This document shows positions 37,901-50,069 of a stretch of DNA of 64,000 nt, one piece after another (the first letter of the stretch is position 1; each line of letters opens with the position of its first letter). The notes under the pieces were generated by a model, which was given only the letters and a program-made list of their open reading frames with translations, was not told the origin of the DNA and did no database searches. The DNA is taken from NCBI RefSeq assembly GCF_021155765.1, contig NC_060110.1, forward strand, positions 18,746,001-18,810,000. Direction: 5' to 3'. The position numbers and the translations under genes are program-made. The DNA is from Diprion similis (Eukaryota > Arthropoda > Insecta > Hymenoptera > Diprionidae).

Positions 37901-40900
37901 GAAACACGGTGAGTAGCTTCACCTTGTTACTTTTTTTTTAAGACTAAACAGCTTAATGCGAGACTTGACCAGCTTGAACATAATTTAATTAGATTAGCAC
38001 AAACAACATGCGGTCTATTCCCACTCATAAAATCTCGTGCAATTAATGACTTCTATTAACTGCAACCACTCGAAGTCATGCTGAACAAAATGTGCATGTT
38101 ATATGCTACTCTAACCTGTTTCATACCTTGGGCTCACTAATTTGGCTAACGCTATATTGTAATTATCATTTTCTTAGCACTGTGAAGACTACCTTTATGT
38201 CAATTAATATTAAGGAATGACTTTTGCCGAAGTAGGGCAATGAATCATGAAATTTATTTGCTTTCCTAATGAGGGAATGTCTTTTTTTCTCTTTTATCTG
38301 AATATTATATTTATACAAGTTATGTAACATGGTGGGGGAAAATCTTAATTCTACATATTAGTCAACGTTGATTTCATTTCTTTTACAACATTAAGCACAT
38401 AGCTTTTTGTGCTTGACAATAATTGGTAGATTAGTAGAAAGAACTTAAATGCATAAATAAGTGAATTTATATATACTTTTGCAATATTTTGAATTCCGAG
38501 TTGTAGAATCTTGTAAAATTTTAGCATTGTCATGTGTTTATGTAAACCTCCAAGTTGATTTAACGGTATACGTAATAAACGTATAATTTATTCCCAAGGT
38601 AAGCAAGTTTTCAATTCATTACAATAATGCAAGAACTTCAAAGAACGTAATGGAAGGTATTTCATATATGTGTAATGATAGAAATATTACTCAGTGTGTA
38701 CATATAGAGAAAAAGATACCTTATCATTGCTGACACATACTTAAATATGTATGGAGGTATCTTTCAGAACATAAATACTTATCTTCATTATAAAAGTAAG
38801 ATTATCCAATCGGCATCCATGCGGTACCAAGTTAGCCAATAAAAGTATTTCTACCGTTTTAATTGATGACAACGCTTCTGTGGAAAACATTTTATCCAAT
38901 TGGAATGGAAGTAGTAGTGTTTCAACTGCAAGGCCGTGGTGACTGGATTGAGAACAAACAAAAATATTTCTCTTAAATATTAGATATTATTTGATCTCAA
39001 CTCTTTAGCCTGGTTTATTCCTTAATAATACAATTGACAATGTTGTTGATCAAACCTCATTTATTAACTATAGAAATAATAGTTTGAAATTGATGAATTG
39101 AAGTTGCATGTTTATGAATGAGAGGTTTTACTAATAATGTACACATCTAACTTCACTTTATTTATAGTTCAAATTGCATTTTCTGAAACACTTCGTGTCG
39201 CTCGCTGCAATAGTAATATCATACAGGAAGTATGCGATTCTTTTTTAGTTTTTAAATATTGCTTTTTACAATTGGTCTCCATTGATTTTCTTCGCTTTGT
39301 TACATTTTTGGAACTGTTTTATCCATTCCAATTCACTTTTTCCAGTGTTTAATATCGTGTGCTGATTACTTTCGAGTACTAACATTTGGGTGATGACCTT
39401 ATCTATATACATATACATATACATATAGGAGTTGGTCAGCAAAGTTGAGATCAAATTAAAACGAGCAGGAAACGCGAACATCGTTCACACTTGAACTAAC
39501 AACGTTCTCGAAAGTCGTAAAATAATCAAAATGTCAAACAACACAGTGTGGTTGAATAAATTGACGGATATGTTTCTCACATCGCTGACGCTCATTCCAT
39601 TCCTTCTTTTGGGAATATTAGCCATTCCTGTAGTGCAGTCCTTGTATTTTCTTACACCTTTCTTCGAGGAGACATCAGAAGTGGGTGTATCGTAAGTGAG
39701 GACATTATTGATTTCTTCACTGGTAACTTTTTCATTCACATATTTATTCGACATAAATATTTGCCCTTTCATTTTATCTTTTATTAGAAAAAGTTTGAGT
39801 TATAAGTTTATGCTCTCTGAATCACTCATACTTACTACACTTCTTAATATGTATTAAGTACACCGGAATAAAGAAGTGCAAGGTTTAAAGTGTCAATAAT
39901 TTTCAATGAAGATGAGTCTGACAGAAACTTTTCACACAGATTTACTAAGCAACCATTTTCCAGGAAAAATTGGTGTATGCTGTGATTTTCTCCAAGTTCC
40001 CAGATGGATACTAAATAAACCTGTCGAAAAAAGTAAACGATGTAGCAGTAAATTTTCCATTACATATAATTTTTTTACTTTACCAATTTTGATGTAAACT
40101 TATTTGGCAGTGTTCTACTCATAATTTTTTAACCAGTTTCGACTTCTGATTCTCATTTTAGAAGAACTAAGAATCCTGGAATTCAATATAGTCCTATCTT
40201 TTTTCTTTAAAACGAAATAGACAGCTTTTCATACCAAAAGTGATGAGCAAATAGTGTCACGAGTTTTTCCAATGAAAAGAATTTTAATGCTATGAATCCA
40301 ATGTTTATGCTTTACAGTATCCAAGCAGCATCCTTGGAGGCAAATATCCCATAATTGGCATTCGCGATCTTACGACTGGATATGATAATACACAGCCCGA
40401 CAATAAAGCAATTTTGCCAGTTTCAAAGTCCAGCCAAATGGTCACATTCACATTTGAAAATGGGCTTGTGCTTACGTTGCGTACCAGTGGTACTGAACCC
40501 AAAATCAAATATTACACAGAGTTGTGCGCCTCGCCAGATAAGCAGTGAGTATTTTAACTTACGTAACTAACAACATTTTCGCTGTTTTGGTAAAAAGAAT
40601 CACTGTTTTTTGATCACATTATTATTAAACAAGCATTATTTTGAATAATCAAAAAACGTATATTAAGTATTACAAAATTTGTATAAATATCACAGAAAAA
40701 TTTAAGGCATTTTATATCATACAAAACTTTTGTTTGGTCTTAAAAAATTTCGCACGAGTCTGCACTTCGTAAATATTTTATCATCGGTGATCAATAACAA
40801 TGGCAGATTGTTATGATTGTTAAACAGCTCAGCTATCATATGATAATCAATATTTTAGACATTCTCTTCAGAATTATCTTATCTCTGATCGAACAGGCCA

Positions 40901-41239
40901 TATTTTATCCATGCTTTAATTAAGTTTTTCGTCAGGCTTGAAATGTCCAAGCAAAGCAGCTTGCCACCATCCAACTTTATATAAAAAATAAAATTGTACT
41001 AATGCAAATGTGCACAGTCAAAGTAGAAAACAAACTGGAAGTTAAAATACTTATATCTAACTTGTGGGCTGTTTGATCTTTTATATAATGCAATATTGAT
41101 AATGGTATTACTAAATGTGCCAATTCCCTTTTCTAGGGACCTTACAGAGCTGAAGGATGTACTGAACGAAATGGTGGCTGCGATTGTGCTTGAGTTTTTA
41201 GAACCAGAATTGAATGCGCTTATTGCGAGAAGTTCATGA
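34933..41239 (+). CDS. PGM2: Phosphoglucomutase-2 / phosphopentomutase, 607 aa, nine exons
   Basis: PGM2 enzymes of the alpha-D-phosphohexomutase superfamily move phosphate within ribose or deoxyribose phosphates, and also within glucose phosphates, in the cytosol. Exons: 34933-35010, 35091-35347, 35527-35989, 36112-36299, 36967-37144, 37220-37443, 37803-37908, 40318-40544 and 41137-41239. Every junction keeps phase, giving 607 aa, close to human PGM2. All signature elements are present: the phosphoserine loop [10 protein letters not shown] (Ser158), the metal-binding loop NDPDADR (315-320), the sugar-specificity loop [10 protein letters not shown] (about 415-424) and the phosphate loop [12 protein letters not shown] (553-564). 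These are the PGM2 subfamily forms, not those of PGM1. The start is the first in-frame ATG in a 26-codon exon before an 80-bp intron. Intron 7 is 2.4 kb and may hold a nested micro-ORF. The gene converges on SLX4. Confidence 0.95.
39531..39695 (+). CDS. Candidate nested 54-aa single-span membrane micro-ORF in PGM2 intron 7
   Basis: An ATG in a near-ideal insect initiation context (ATCAAAATGTC) opens 54 codons on the same strand as PGM2, inside its seventh intron. Residues about 14-42 are strongly hydrophobic ([20 protein letters not shown] and on), followed by an acidic tail with FFEETSE. A very good GTAAGT donor overlaps the stop codon (39692-39697), so the frame could also be spliced onward. 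The opposite strand is open over the same bases for 95 codons, so coding is not certain on either strand. I recognise no family. It could also be chance hydrophobic sequence in a T-rich strand. Confidence 0.3.
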   Translation: MSNNTVWLNKLTDMFLTSLTLIPFLLLGILAIPVVQSLYFLTPFFEETSEVGVS

Positions 41240-41552
41240 CTTTATTACTATCTATTTAATTATGATATGGTATGAAGAATGAAGTTGATTTAAATGATTT
41301 CGTGAACGTTGTCGAAGGAATAGTTTAGTTCTAGTCACAAACCTATTCAACACAACCAGTGGATATTTGAAATAACCCAGAAGATTTTCTCATAACATTC
41401 ATATTTTTTTTAAATGTTGCTAGTTATATGACAATAATCGAATTGAAATAACTTCTAGTTGTATTGTTTTTTAGATTTTTTGTTGAAGACACTCGAATTT
41501 CTAGTTCATAACGAAAACAAAAAGAAGTTCACTTATCAGTCATATTGAAGTG

Positions 41553-41571
41553 AATAAATATCATCAATAAA
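41553..41571 (+). terminator. Polyadenylation signals of PGM2
   Basis: Two AATAAA hexamers (41553-41558 and 41566-41571) lie about 315 nt after the PGM2 stop codon, the second running into an A-rich tract. Confidence 0.5.
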
Positions 41572-42656
41572 AAAAATAACATATACATTAATCCGTAATT
41601 AAATGTTCATGTTTTATATTCCAATGATAGAAGGGCAAGATTTTTTATTATACCTCGATGTTCTGTGTTAATAAAAGAAAATATATTGTTTCTTATTTTT
41701 CCGTAAATGTATCACAATATAATAAGTAGTGATTTATTACAATTAGTTGTAGTCGACTACAACGATTTATCCAAAAGGATCCTGTGATTTTCCTAAGAAT
41801 TTACGTTTGTTGGATTTAGGTGAAACCGAATGTTCTCCTTTCTGCGATAGATAAATGAATCTTAGCAGTGAATGAATAATTTATGAAGTAATGATAATTG
41901 TCTTCTTATCCCTATGTCTTGATAACTGATAGCTGTGTATTGTAACTATCATTGCAAGTATAATTGATACATAGAAAGGCAATTTCTCAAACATTGCAGT
42001 ACTGATAATTGAGACTTTATTTTGTATATAATATATTCTTCATTCAATAAATGTAACTCTTGAAATTCAGCAACTAGGTCAGTTGCCATACAGTGATATT
42101 TATAATCAAGCTCCAGGGATAGATTATAACGATATCAAGAAATATTACTTGTCAGACATAATCCATAGACATTTAATGCGCTGTCATTGTTCTAGATATC
42201 AACATGACCTAATTACCTATATTGTTGCATTATATTATTCTTTAGTCCGAATAAGTGGGATCTGATATAAATGTTTTACAACGAGGAATAGTTTTTCTGA
42301 TATACTTTTATGATATCAAAATCGGAAACAAAAACTTGACATTTGATTTGAGTTGAGGTGCTAATAAGACCAACCAAATATAAAAAGACGATGAAGCTCT
42401 TTTCCCGGCTTACCATGTCATCAGTACAGAAAAATAAATTCTAGTATAAGAAATTTCATAAAAAGTATTATCTATATTACTAAACATTCCGATGCATTGT
42501 ATACATGTAGGTATGTCCTAACAGTAGAAAATTTTCCAATGATTAATTTAAAAAAGTACTGCATCTAATAACTATCGGTTAACTTGTATTTAAAATGTTT
42601 TTACTTTCAATGACCTTTTGATAATTTCTTGAGTTCTTTTTGGCTCATTAGACACA
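41572..42656. other. Region between the convergent PGM2 and SLX4 genes
   Basis: It holds the 3' end of PGM2 and the SLX4 3' UTR. A minus-strand AATAAA (TTTATT at 42016-42021) could serve SLX4. A short plus-strand open stretch at 42083-42265 has no recognisable features. Confidence 0.4.
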
Positions 42657-45600
42657 TCAGTTTTTTTTTGGGCTGGCTTTCCGTTTAGTTTTACTCTTCT
42701 TTGAATTGGCCAATGTGCGAAATGTGATGCACTGTGAAAAAGATAGAAGAACATTTAAAATGATTTCTTTTCGGTTTTTTAGAAATTTAGGGAATAAATT
42801 TCATCTCTGGTATATAAGTTTGGACTGACCTGCTCATCTAAAAAATCCATCAATGAATTGAGATTACATTTTAACCCTTGAGTCTTTAATGTTGCATGCA
42901 GTTCCTCTAATATTAATGGTTCATAGGCCAAAATTTTGTTGTGCAATACTTTATCCACTTCTATTAATTTTCGGAAAAAACCCTCCAAACTGTCGGAGTT
43001 GTCAAATTGGCTGAGAGTGTAGGAATCATTATAGTCTGGCCCTTCGTAGTCGTCGGAAGCTTCGCTCACGGTTCTTCAGATGGACAAATATTTTTTTTAG
43101 TAGGCATAACATTTAGAGGATCCATGCATTTTTATACTTAATATCATGAGTTTATTTCTATACGTATATATTTCTATTTACCTGGTATCAAAAACTAATG
43201 CTTCAGATTCAGAGTCAACATTATATGTGCTTCTATCATTGAGAGCTTCAATACTCTTACTCCTATTTAGTCTTTTAGGAGCAGGGCATTCATCATTGCT
43301 ACTGTATAAGTTAGAATATGAAGTAACATTGTTATCAGCCACAGGCACCAATGGGTGTAATTCGTTATAAATGTACCTGAGAAGTTGTTTAGCTCTGTGA
43401 CGTTTTTGCGCCTTCAATCCGTATTTGTTCAACTCTTTCTGTTAAAAAGAGATAAAAACACAATTATGAAAATATTCTCGTTGAAAAGAAAGTCGAATGA
43501 AACGACGTGTTGTGGCTGAGAAAAGAAGCAGCTTACCCTTAACTCGGGTGTCTTCATTGCACTATAATTAGCCAGTGGTGTGATGTTTTCGGCAGATACT
43601 TCTTGTACCGGTGTGGTTTCATCTTTACTTTTGCTGATATTCTGATGTTTCACTGATGGCGTCCCTACCATTGCTAATTCGCAATCAAGTGAATCATTCA
43701 TTAAGTTAGACCAATTTGGTCCCTTCGTTTTGATAATATTTTCTGATATTGATCTCTTTTGCAAACTAACGAGAGAACGTTTTGGAATATTTATTGGTGA
43801 TATGCTTCCACTCCTTGAGTGGCTTGAAGGTCTGGAATTCCCGACTTCTTTTGATCTTTTCGTCGAAGCATTAGATAGAGTCTTACGCGATATATTGATT
43901 TTGGAATTTTCATTATCACTCGAATCACTGTCCAAGATGTAATGTTTTTTCACTGTGCTCTGATTGCTTGCATCTTCTCCCTTTTTAGTATTTACTGGGT
44001 TTGTTTTGATTTTTGACGAATTCTGTTTAACTGTGAATTCTATTTCATTGAAATCTGCGTTGCTTATTCTGTCATACGAGGAAACATCATCAAATACAGT
44101 TCTATATGTTCGAGAAGTAGGAGTCGATATGAATGAATCTAACAGACCTGCTCTGGATGGTTTGGCTAGATTTATAGGCGATTTGGGTAAAATATGATTA
44201 CTCCTGCTGCCGTTTTCAAGTAAACTGTCAACTTCATTGCTAACTATATTAATGAGATTAAGGTCCATCGAAGCGGGTGACATTGCTCCAGAAATTTCAC
44301 AGTCAGGAGAAGGTATGTCAATGCAATCTTTGTCAACATTTTGTAATTTCGGTATTTTTGCAATCTCGTGATCCTTCTTCGTTTCTGTATCCTCTGGGTC
44401 AGTCTCTTCGCTGTAAATATCAGATTTTTTTGGTTCACCTACTTTGGGTGATTTAATTTTTTCAGTATGTCTAGGAAGTACAGACTCAATCCAACACTCA
44501 GCATCAGTGTCTTCATCGTATATGTTACTTTTTTTGGTTTTGTGATCATCATTTTCTAACATTTTATCCTCCACTTTTCCATCAATAAAACTTTGAATTT
44601 CTTTGACCGTATTCTTGTCTATTCGTTCATCATCCGACATTTCGTTATTAGATTTTGTTTTTGATAGAGACGTCCTGTAATATTTACCACTTTTTCTGCT
44701 TTTCGTTGAGATATTTGAAGATTTAGTGCTAGATAAATCAGATAGATCTATTTCCAAGTCTGAGAGTTCAGCATCATCAAATTTCGAAGCTTTTTGTTCC
44801 ACAGTATCCGACTCTGTAGAACTCAGAACTTCTGGTGATTTTTCAACATTTCTTCCACCTGCTGGCAATGTGCTTGATAATTCCTTCTGTACATTAGATA
44901 TGCTCTGATTTGGGTCTGTGTACTCATACTTCGACGAGTAACTATTACGATTCAATGCATCATCTGTGTTCCATAGTTCATCACCTGAACTTTGATAATC
45001 CTCAGATGATAGGTGTTCATTTGTACCTTTAGAACTCGATATGGAGATCCGTGAGTAATTATTTTTAAGGGCACACCGATATTTATCTATACTATTGTGG
45101 CTGTGTTTTCTCTTATATTTTGTGAACATAGATAAATCCTGGTCTTCGGTATCAGTGCTATTGGTGTCTTCATCATCGTCTAGCTTACTTTCTCCGGAAG
45201 ATTCTTGCGTTAGATCAAAAACGGCACTAACAGTGTCATCTAGTTTAGCAACACGTTTCTGGGATGGTTCTATTTCATTCTCCGTATCTTCATTGTTATC
45301 TTCTTTTTGATCGGCTTTCGTATCTGTTAATTCACCACAGGTGACTTCAAGTTTTGAGACATGAGAAGTTCCTGTATTTTTTAAACATACGTCTGATATA
45401 ATTTTATGGGCAGGTAAATTGAATATCGCAGGATTTTTAACAGCTTCTGACTCTATCTTCGCTTCAAAAATGCTCAGGGCTGTTCTTTTCTTTGATGGAA
45501 CTGTATAATCTAACTCAGATTGCGTAGTATTTTGTAAATTTTTTTCAATATTAGGCGAAACATCGGACCTTTTAATACGAAATGGATTTTTGCGCTTTTT

Positions 45601-48600
45601 GTTAGGATACACGTCAACTGATTCGCATTCCGAATCCGATTCAGAAATGCTTTTAGCGTTTATCTTCTGGATTCGTTCAATAGCTATTGTAATATCGCCC
45701 TTTTTTTTTATAAACATGCTGGACTTGTTCTTATCAAAATTCAAATCGTCAACTTCCACAGACGGATCAGCATCATCTGTAGAAAGAGAGTGTCTGTAAC
45801 TTTTTCGCTTACGAGTAGATACGAATTCAAAGTCCACTTCAGATTTTCCAAACTCTCTCCGGTGAGTCAGATCTGCTGTTTTATTAGCCATTAATGTATC
45901 ATAATTAGAATTTTTGGTGTCCAAAGTGTTGGTAGAAGGAGATATAACTTCAATGTCTGAATCACTATGATTTGCAGTATGTTCCAAATCACATTCTTGT
46001 TGCTCCAATGCCATAGTACTATGTAAAGTATTTTCGGTTATACTATCATCAAAAATATCAGGAGATATACTGCGATCTACTTCAAGATTTTTATCAAGCA
46101 GTTTCAAATTTTCAGTGCGAGGTAGAACATCGCACTTGGTTTTGCTCAATGTTGAAGTACTTTTCTTGAGACTTTTTTCATTTATGTTATTAGAGTTGAC
46201 AGTTTCAGTACTTTCGAAGTTCTTTTGGGTTCTTGGTACGGTTGATAAATTCTCACACGCAGTTCTGGTACATGGTGAAGTTGATGAAAATTGTGAAAAA
46301 CTAGAATTACTATCAGGCATGTCAGTAATGTCTGACTCTAAATTCATCTCGAAATTCAATTGTTGAGTTGACGTATTAACTTTATTTGATTTCAGCTCTT
46401 CTGATTTATCCCTTAAGTAAACAAATAGCCGTTGCAATTTGTACTTTCTTGCCAGTGCTTTTACTTCCGACAAGGTGTTAGGGTCGTCAAAAACTGACAC
46501 GTATTCCATTATAACACTGCAATAGATATATTCCAGAAACGCACTTGCTGCAGAAACTTCCGTTTCTGGCCAGTATATTCTGTCCAATACATGATTATTA
46601 GGAACCACATCGTCCAAGACTTCTCTACATCTTACAAATAATACTAGTCGATGCGCAGGTAATTCTGTATCTCCTTTTATAATCACCAAGATGTCACTCA
46701 TGTTCGAACTAATCAGTAAAAACCTCCAGTCGTTCGACAAATGACCAATGAACTCTTCGTCTACTCTACTCTTTAGTGTTGATACAGGATTATCATCAGC
46801 CATTAAACTTTCAGCTTCAGAACAGATTGGACTTTCTGAAAGAGCCGTGGTATTTTCATCAATTGTATCAGGAAGGTGTTTCGCACTTTGGTTGAGAGGT
46901 TCCTATGAAGCACAAAAATAATTGTATTTTGAACTTTTTTCAATCAAAACTTAACTGTATTTCAATTACTGTATGATGATGTAAATTAACGACAGATGAA
47001 AAGGTGAAAAATTTTATACATTCAACGAAAAACTCGACGTAACTATCTCTATTCAAATTCAGGAAAACTTAGACTGTCGTGTGTGTGAAATATACTGAAG
47101 GAACGAAAAAAAGTATGTTGGTATATACTGTTTAAAGAATAACTCTAAAAAATATTTTACCACTTTGGGTTGTTCCTCTCGTCCCGATGTTATTTCAGAC
47201 TCAACTGTGACCTTACATAATAAAAGCTCCAACTGTTTGCAAAAATATGAACTTTTACTGCCGAGACATTGTTGAGTTTTATCCCACAATCTATCTTTCT
47301 GTGAAAATCAGGGAAAAAATTGATAGAACACAACTTATCAATCATAATAGCAGATTGTGTGAATATTCATACAACAATATTAATTCAATACTTACCACAC
47401 GTTCATAAGACTGAAGCAAGCGACTTTTAAGAATGATATTCTCTTCTGGTTTGGTAACTTCTGCCTCTTCTTCTATCATAGCTTGTGTTATCGCTTTGTC
47501 ACCCATTAAAACTTCAGCAATTTGAACTGATAAAATATGATCTCTTTCCTGCTTGGTACGAATTTGCAGAAGGGTTGGACCAGCCGGTCGTCCTAAAATC
47601 AGATTTAAACCTTATACATATATGTATAGTCTACCATGTATACTTGGTAAAAATGCATAGCTTCAATATTTTTGTGATTGTTCATTGTTTGCTCGATTGA
47701 CTGTCAATGCTAAAAATTATACTGCATTACATTGATATTACTATTGAGTTCAGACCATATTCTGACATTCAATTCGAGATATGGCTGATATTTACATGCA
47801 TCACAATTTTTTTCATGCTGTAAGTTTGGAATATTCAATATTCCTCATTTTATCGACCATTGATAATTTATGAAACTAATAACAATGTTTATTTGAAACC
47901 TCCTGCTAAGATAACTTGCTGGTATCAACAGGACAGTGTGTTAAAAGCATTGTGACATACTTTTTTTGGATTTGTTACTGGTAGATACTGTTGCAGATTT
48001 GTTTGTAGTGAACCCGAAATTTTGAAGTGTTTTTCTACGCTCCTCTGTCATCTCTCCGTAACTTGAGGGACTGGGTTCACCTACTAGTAAGTGTGCATCT
48101 TCGATTTCCTCCATCAATTGTGCTTCATGGAGTGACATTGAGAGAGCCAAAGCTATTTGTAATTGTGGATCTTTGTCTGAGATCTGTAATATTATTTTTC
48201 TTGCACATTCATGATCATAATTATACCCTAAACCATCAAAATATGATTCTTCAAAGCTTCACATATTGAAATCGTACTGCTACTTTCTCTGTACTTCAAT
48301 AACTTCTCTGATGACTATTTAGTTTACCAAATTCCTCTAAATACCTTACAATAAATGCAGTGATAACAAAGAGCTACCAATATTATGTTAATTTGCAAAA
48401 TTGCATGATCCATTAGAACGCATAATATAAAACTACGTACCAGTTTACGCGATATCGTTTTCTTAGGCTGTATTGCAGGAGCTTCGAGAAGGCCTAGCGC
48501 CTTTCTCTCATTAGCTTGTTTTGCCTGCAATTCGACGGCATCCAAAAGTTTTTTGGTTGATACTTTATTCTTAGTGGCACAACTTTTCATGTGACTATTT

Positions 48601-49398
48601 TTAGTTGTTGCATCTTTAAAGGATTTGAAACACAATGGGCACGGAAAAGCAGTTTTCACCATTGTTTGTGGTTTGAAAAAAGATGATTCTATCGATGGTT
48701 GATTTACATTTGACACAGCATCTCGATATCTTTTCTGCTTTTTCTTAAGAACAGGTTTGTTCTCTTTATGAGTTAATCTCTTGTTCCGTAGCGAAACTTT
48801 GAAATCTGCTAATGATTCGTTCAAGTCAGTCTCTTTCACTGGGGATCGGAAATCAGCCAAGCTATCATCTTTATCCAACGACATAGTGTCACTGAGCAAT
48901 CCACAACTAGAGGTACTCGTAGAATTCTCTGGATGCAAAAATGTTTCAATGGCTTTTGAATGACTGGCAGACTGATCAGGTTCTTGGGCCGAGCTAAAAA
49001 GAAATACTTGTATTTTATTTCCTATTACCAGATTTATTTCTAATGAATTTTGTATCTGGCAATTTTTGAGCGTCTGTCGCTCAGAATCTGACTCAGAAAT
49101 TCTGAAGTATTATAAGGTGAAAAAAATCACACAACACTGAATTTTGATAGGAATTTCTTTTTATTATAAAAGACAACATAAGGGTTCTTACATTGTACAG
49201 TAAGGTATATTGAAACAGTCAGATTTTGCACGAGACTTTTATTGACTACATAATCAAATCAACAGGTTCCTACCTTTCGTCATCTTTCTTTTTGACTGGC
49301 AATTTTTTGTTTCTAAGTGATAAATTTCTGGGGTTTATTTTTCTTCTACTATCTAATTCTCTCAATTGAGAGAAATCATCGTGCTCCCGATTTTCCAT
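42657..49398 (-). CDS. SLX4: SLX4 structure-specific endonuclease scaffold (MUS312/BTBD12 family), 1725 aa, nine exons
   Basis: SLX4 is the nuclear platform that binds SLX1 and XPF-ERCC1 to cut Holliday junctions and repair crosslinks. Minus-strand exons: 49398-49274, 48993-48441, 48183-47961, 47592-47396, 47298-47161, 46902-43537, 43438-43182, 43073-42830 and 42731-42657, phases closing throughout. A zinc-finger-like motif has C160, C163, H176 and C180 (CPLCFKSF...HMKSC), as in UBZ-type fingers. Then LQIALALSMSLHEAQL and the region after it fit the XPF-interaction area. A BTB domain spans about 463-580 (DILVIIKG...LPAHRLVLF). The long acidic, Ser-rich middle comes from one 3.4-kb exon. The SAP-like motif (TPELRKELNKYGLKAQKRHR) is at about 1530-1550. 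The C-terminal SLX1-binding domain includes LNSLMDFLDEQCITFRT. It starts only 36 nt after the stop of the upstream small gene, so it may be translated from a shared transcript. Confidence 0.92.
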
Positions 49399-49434
49399 CC
49401 TTACGTTTCTTCCTGTACAGTATATTGCATAGCT

Positions 49435-50069
49435 CTAAATACTGGGCTCTGAGGATTCTTGCTTTTTGGCCTTTGCTTTACTATCTATTATCTCATAGAA
49501 CGTATTAAGCATTAAATTATTTCTCTGTCTTTCTTCATCAGTACTTTCACTTAGTGTCTCTCTCCTGAATGCGCTTTGGATCTCAAACGATTGAAAGATG
49601 CCAAGAAAAATAGGAGAATACCTGTAAAAATGAAAAACTCATTATTATGTGTACTCAGACGTCAGATATTATTGAAGAGCTCTCTCGCTTCAACAATGCA
49701 TACTTGTACAAGTCAACTATCGGTATATTTGCAGTTTTGTCGAAATACCCATTTTTATCATATATGAAATTGAAATATAGATGATCAAGTGTTCTTTGGT
49801 TGAAGATTTATAGATTTTTTAAAACTTTATTGCAGACAATTTCACTTTATTCGGTTTGCTCACACATTTTCTGATACGATAGATATGTCACGGCATGTGA
49901 ATTGTTGTCAATTATTGATGATATTATTTCCAATTTCAACTTACATAAGTATCGCTCCGGTTATGAGAGTGAAAGCAGACACCACACCACCAATGTAAGC
50001 TCGGAATTTAAATAATGGTGTGCCTTTAGTTCTACGGGGTTTTCTATATCTATCATCTATTGAAGCCAT
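49435..50069 (-). CDS. Small membrane protein of unknown family, 103 aa, two exons
   Basis: Minus-strand exons 50069-49945 and 49621-49435 join in phase 2 (AT|G) to give 103 aa. A basic N-terminus (residues 1-24, with RYRKPRRTK) precedes a hydrophobic region at about 25-51 (AYIGGVVSAFTLITG, ILMYSPIFLGIF), which suits one long or two short membrane spans. A polar, charged C-terminal half follows, ending KQESSEPSI. The size and the basic-then-hydrophobic layout would suit a mitochondrial inner-membrane or ER protein, but I recognise no family. The stop codon is 36 nt from the SLX4 start on the same strand. No polyadenylation hexamer lies between them; the first minus-strand AATAAA is at 49334-49339, inside SLX4's first coding exon. 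The two genes are therefore overlapping or dicistronic. Confidence 0.65.

Noticed and set aside
39485..39772. 95-codon minus-strand frame in PGM2 intron 7
   Set aside because: The opposite strand has a better start context and a hydrophobic segment; neither is proven, and this one lacks any exon signal.
48549..48580. PCNA-binding (PIP) box in SLX4 around QPSIESSFF
   Set aside because: The aromatic pair is one residue off the canonical spacing, so the motif is not met. Position given only approximately.
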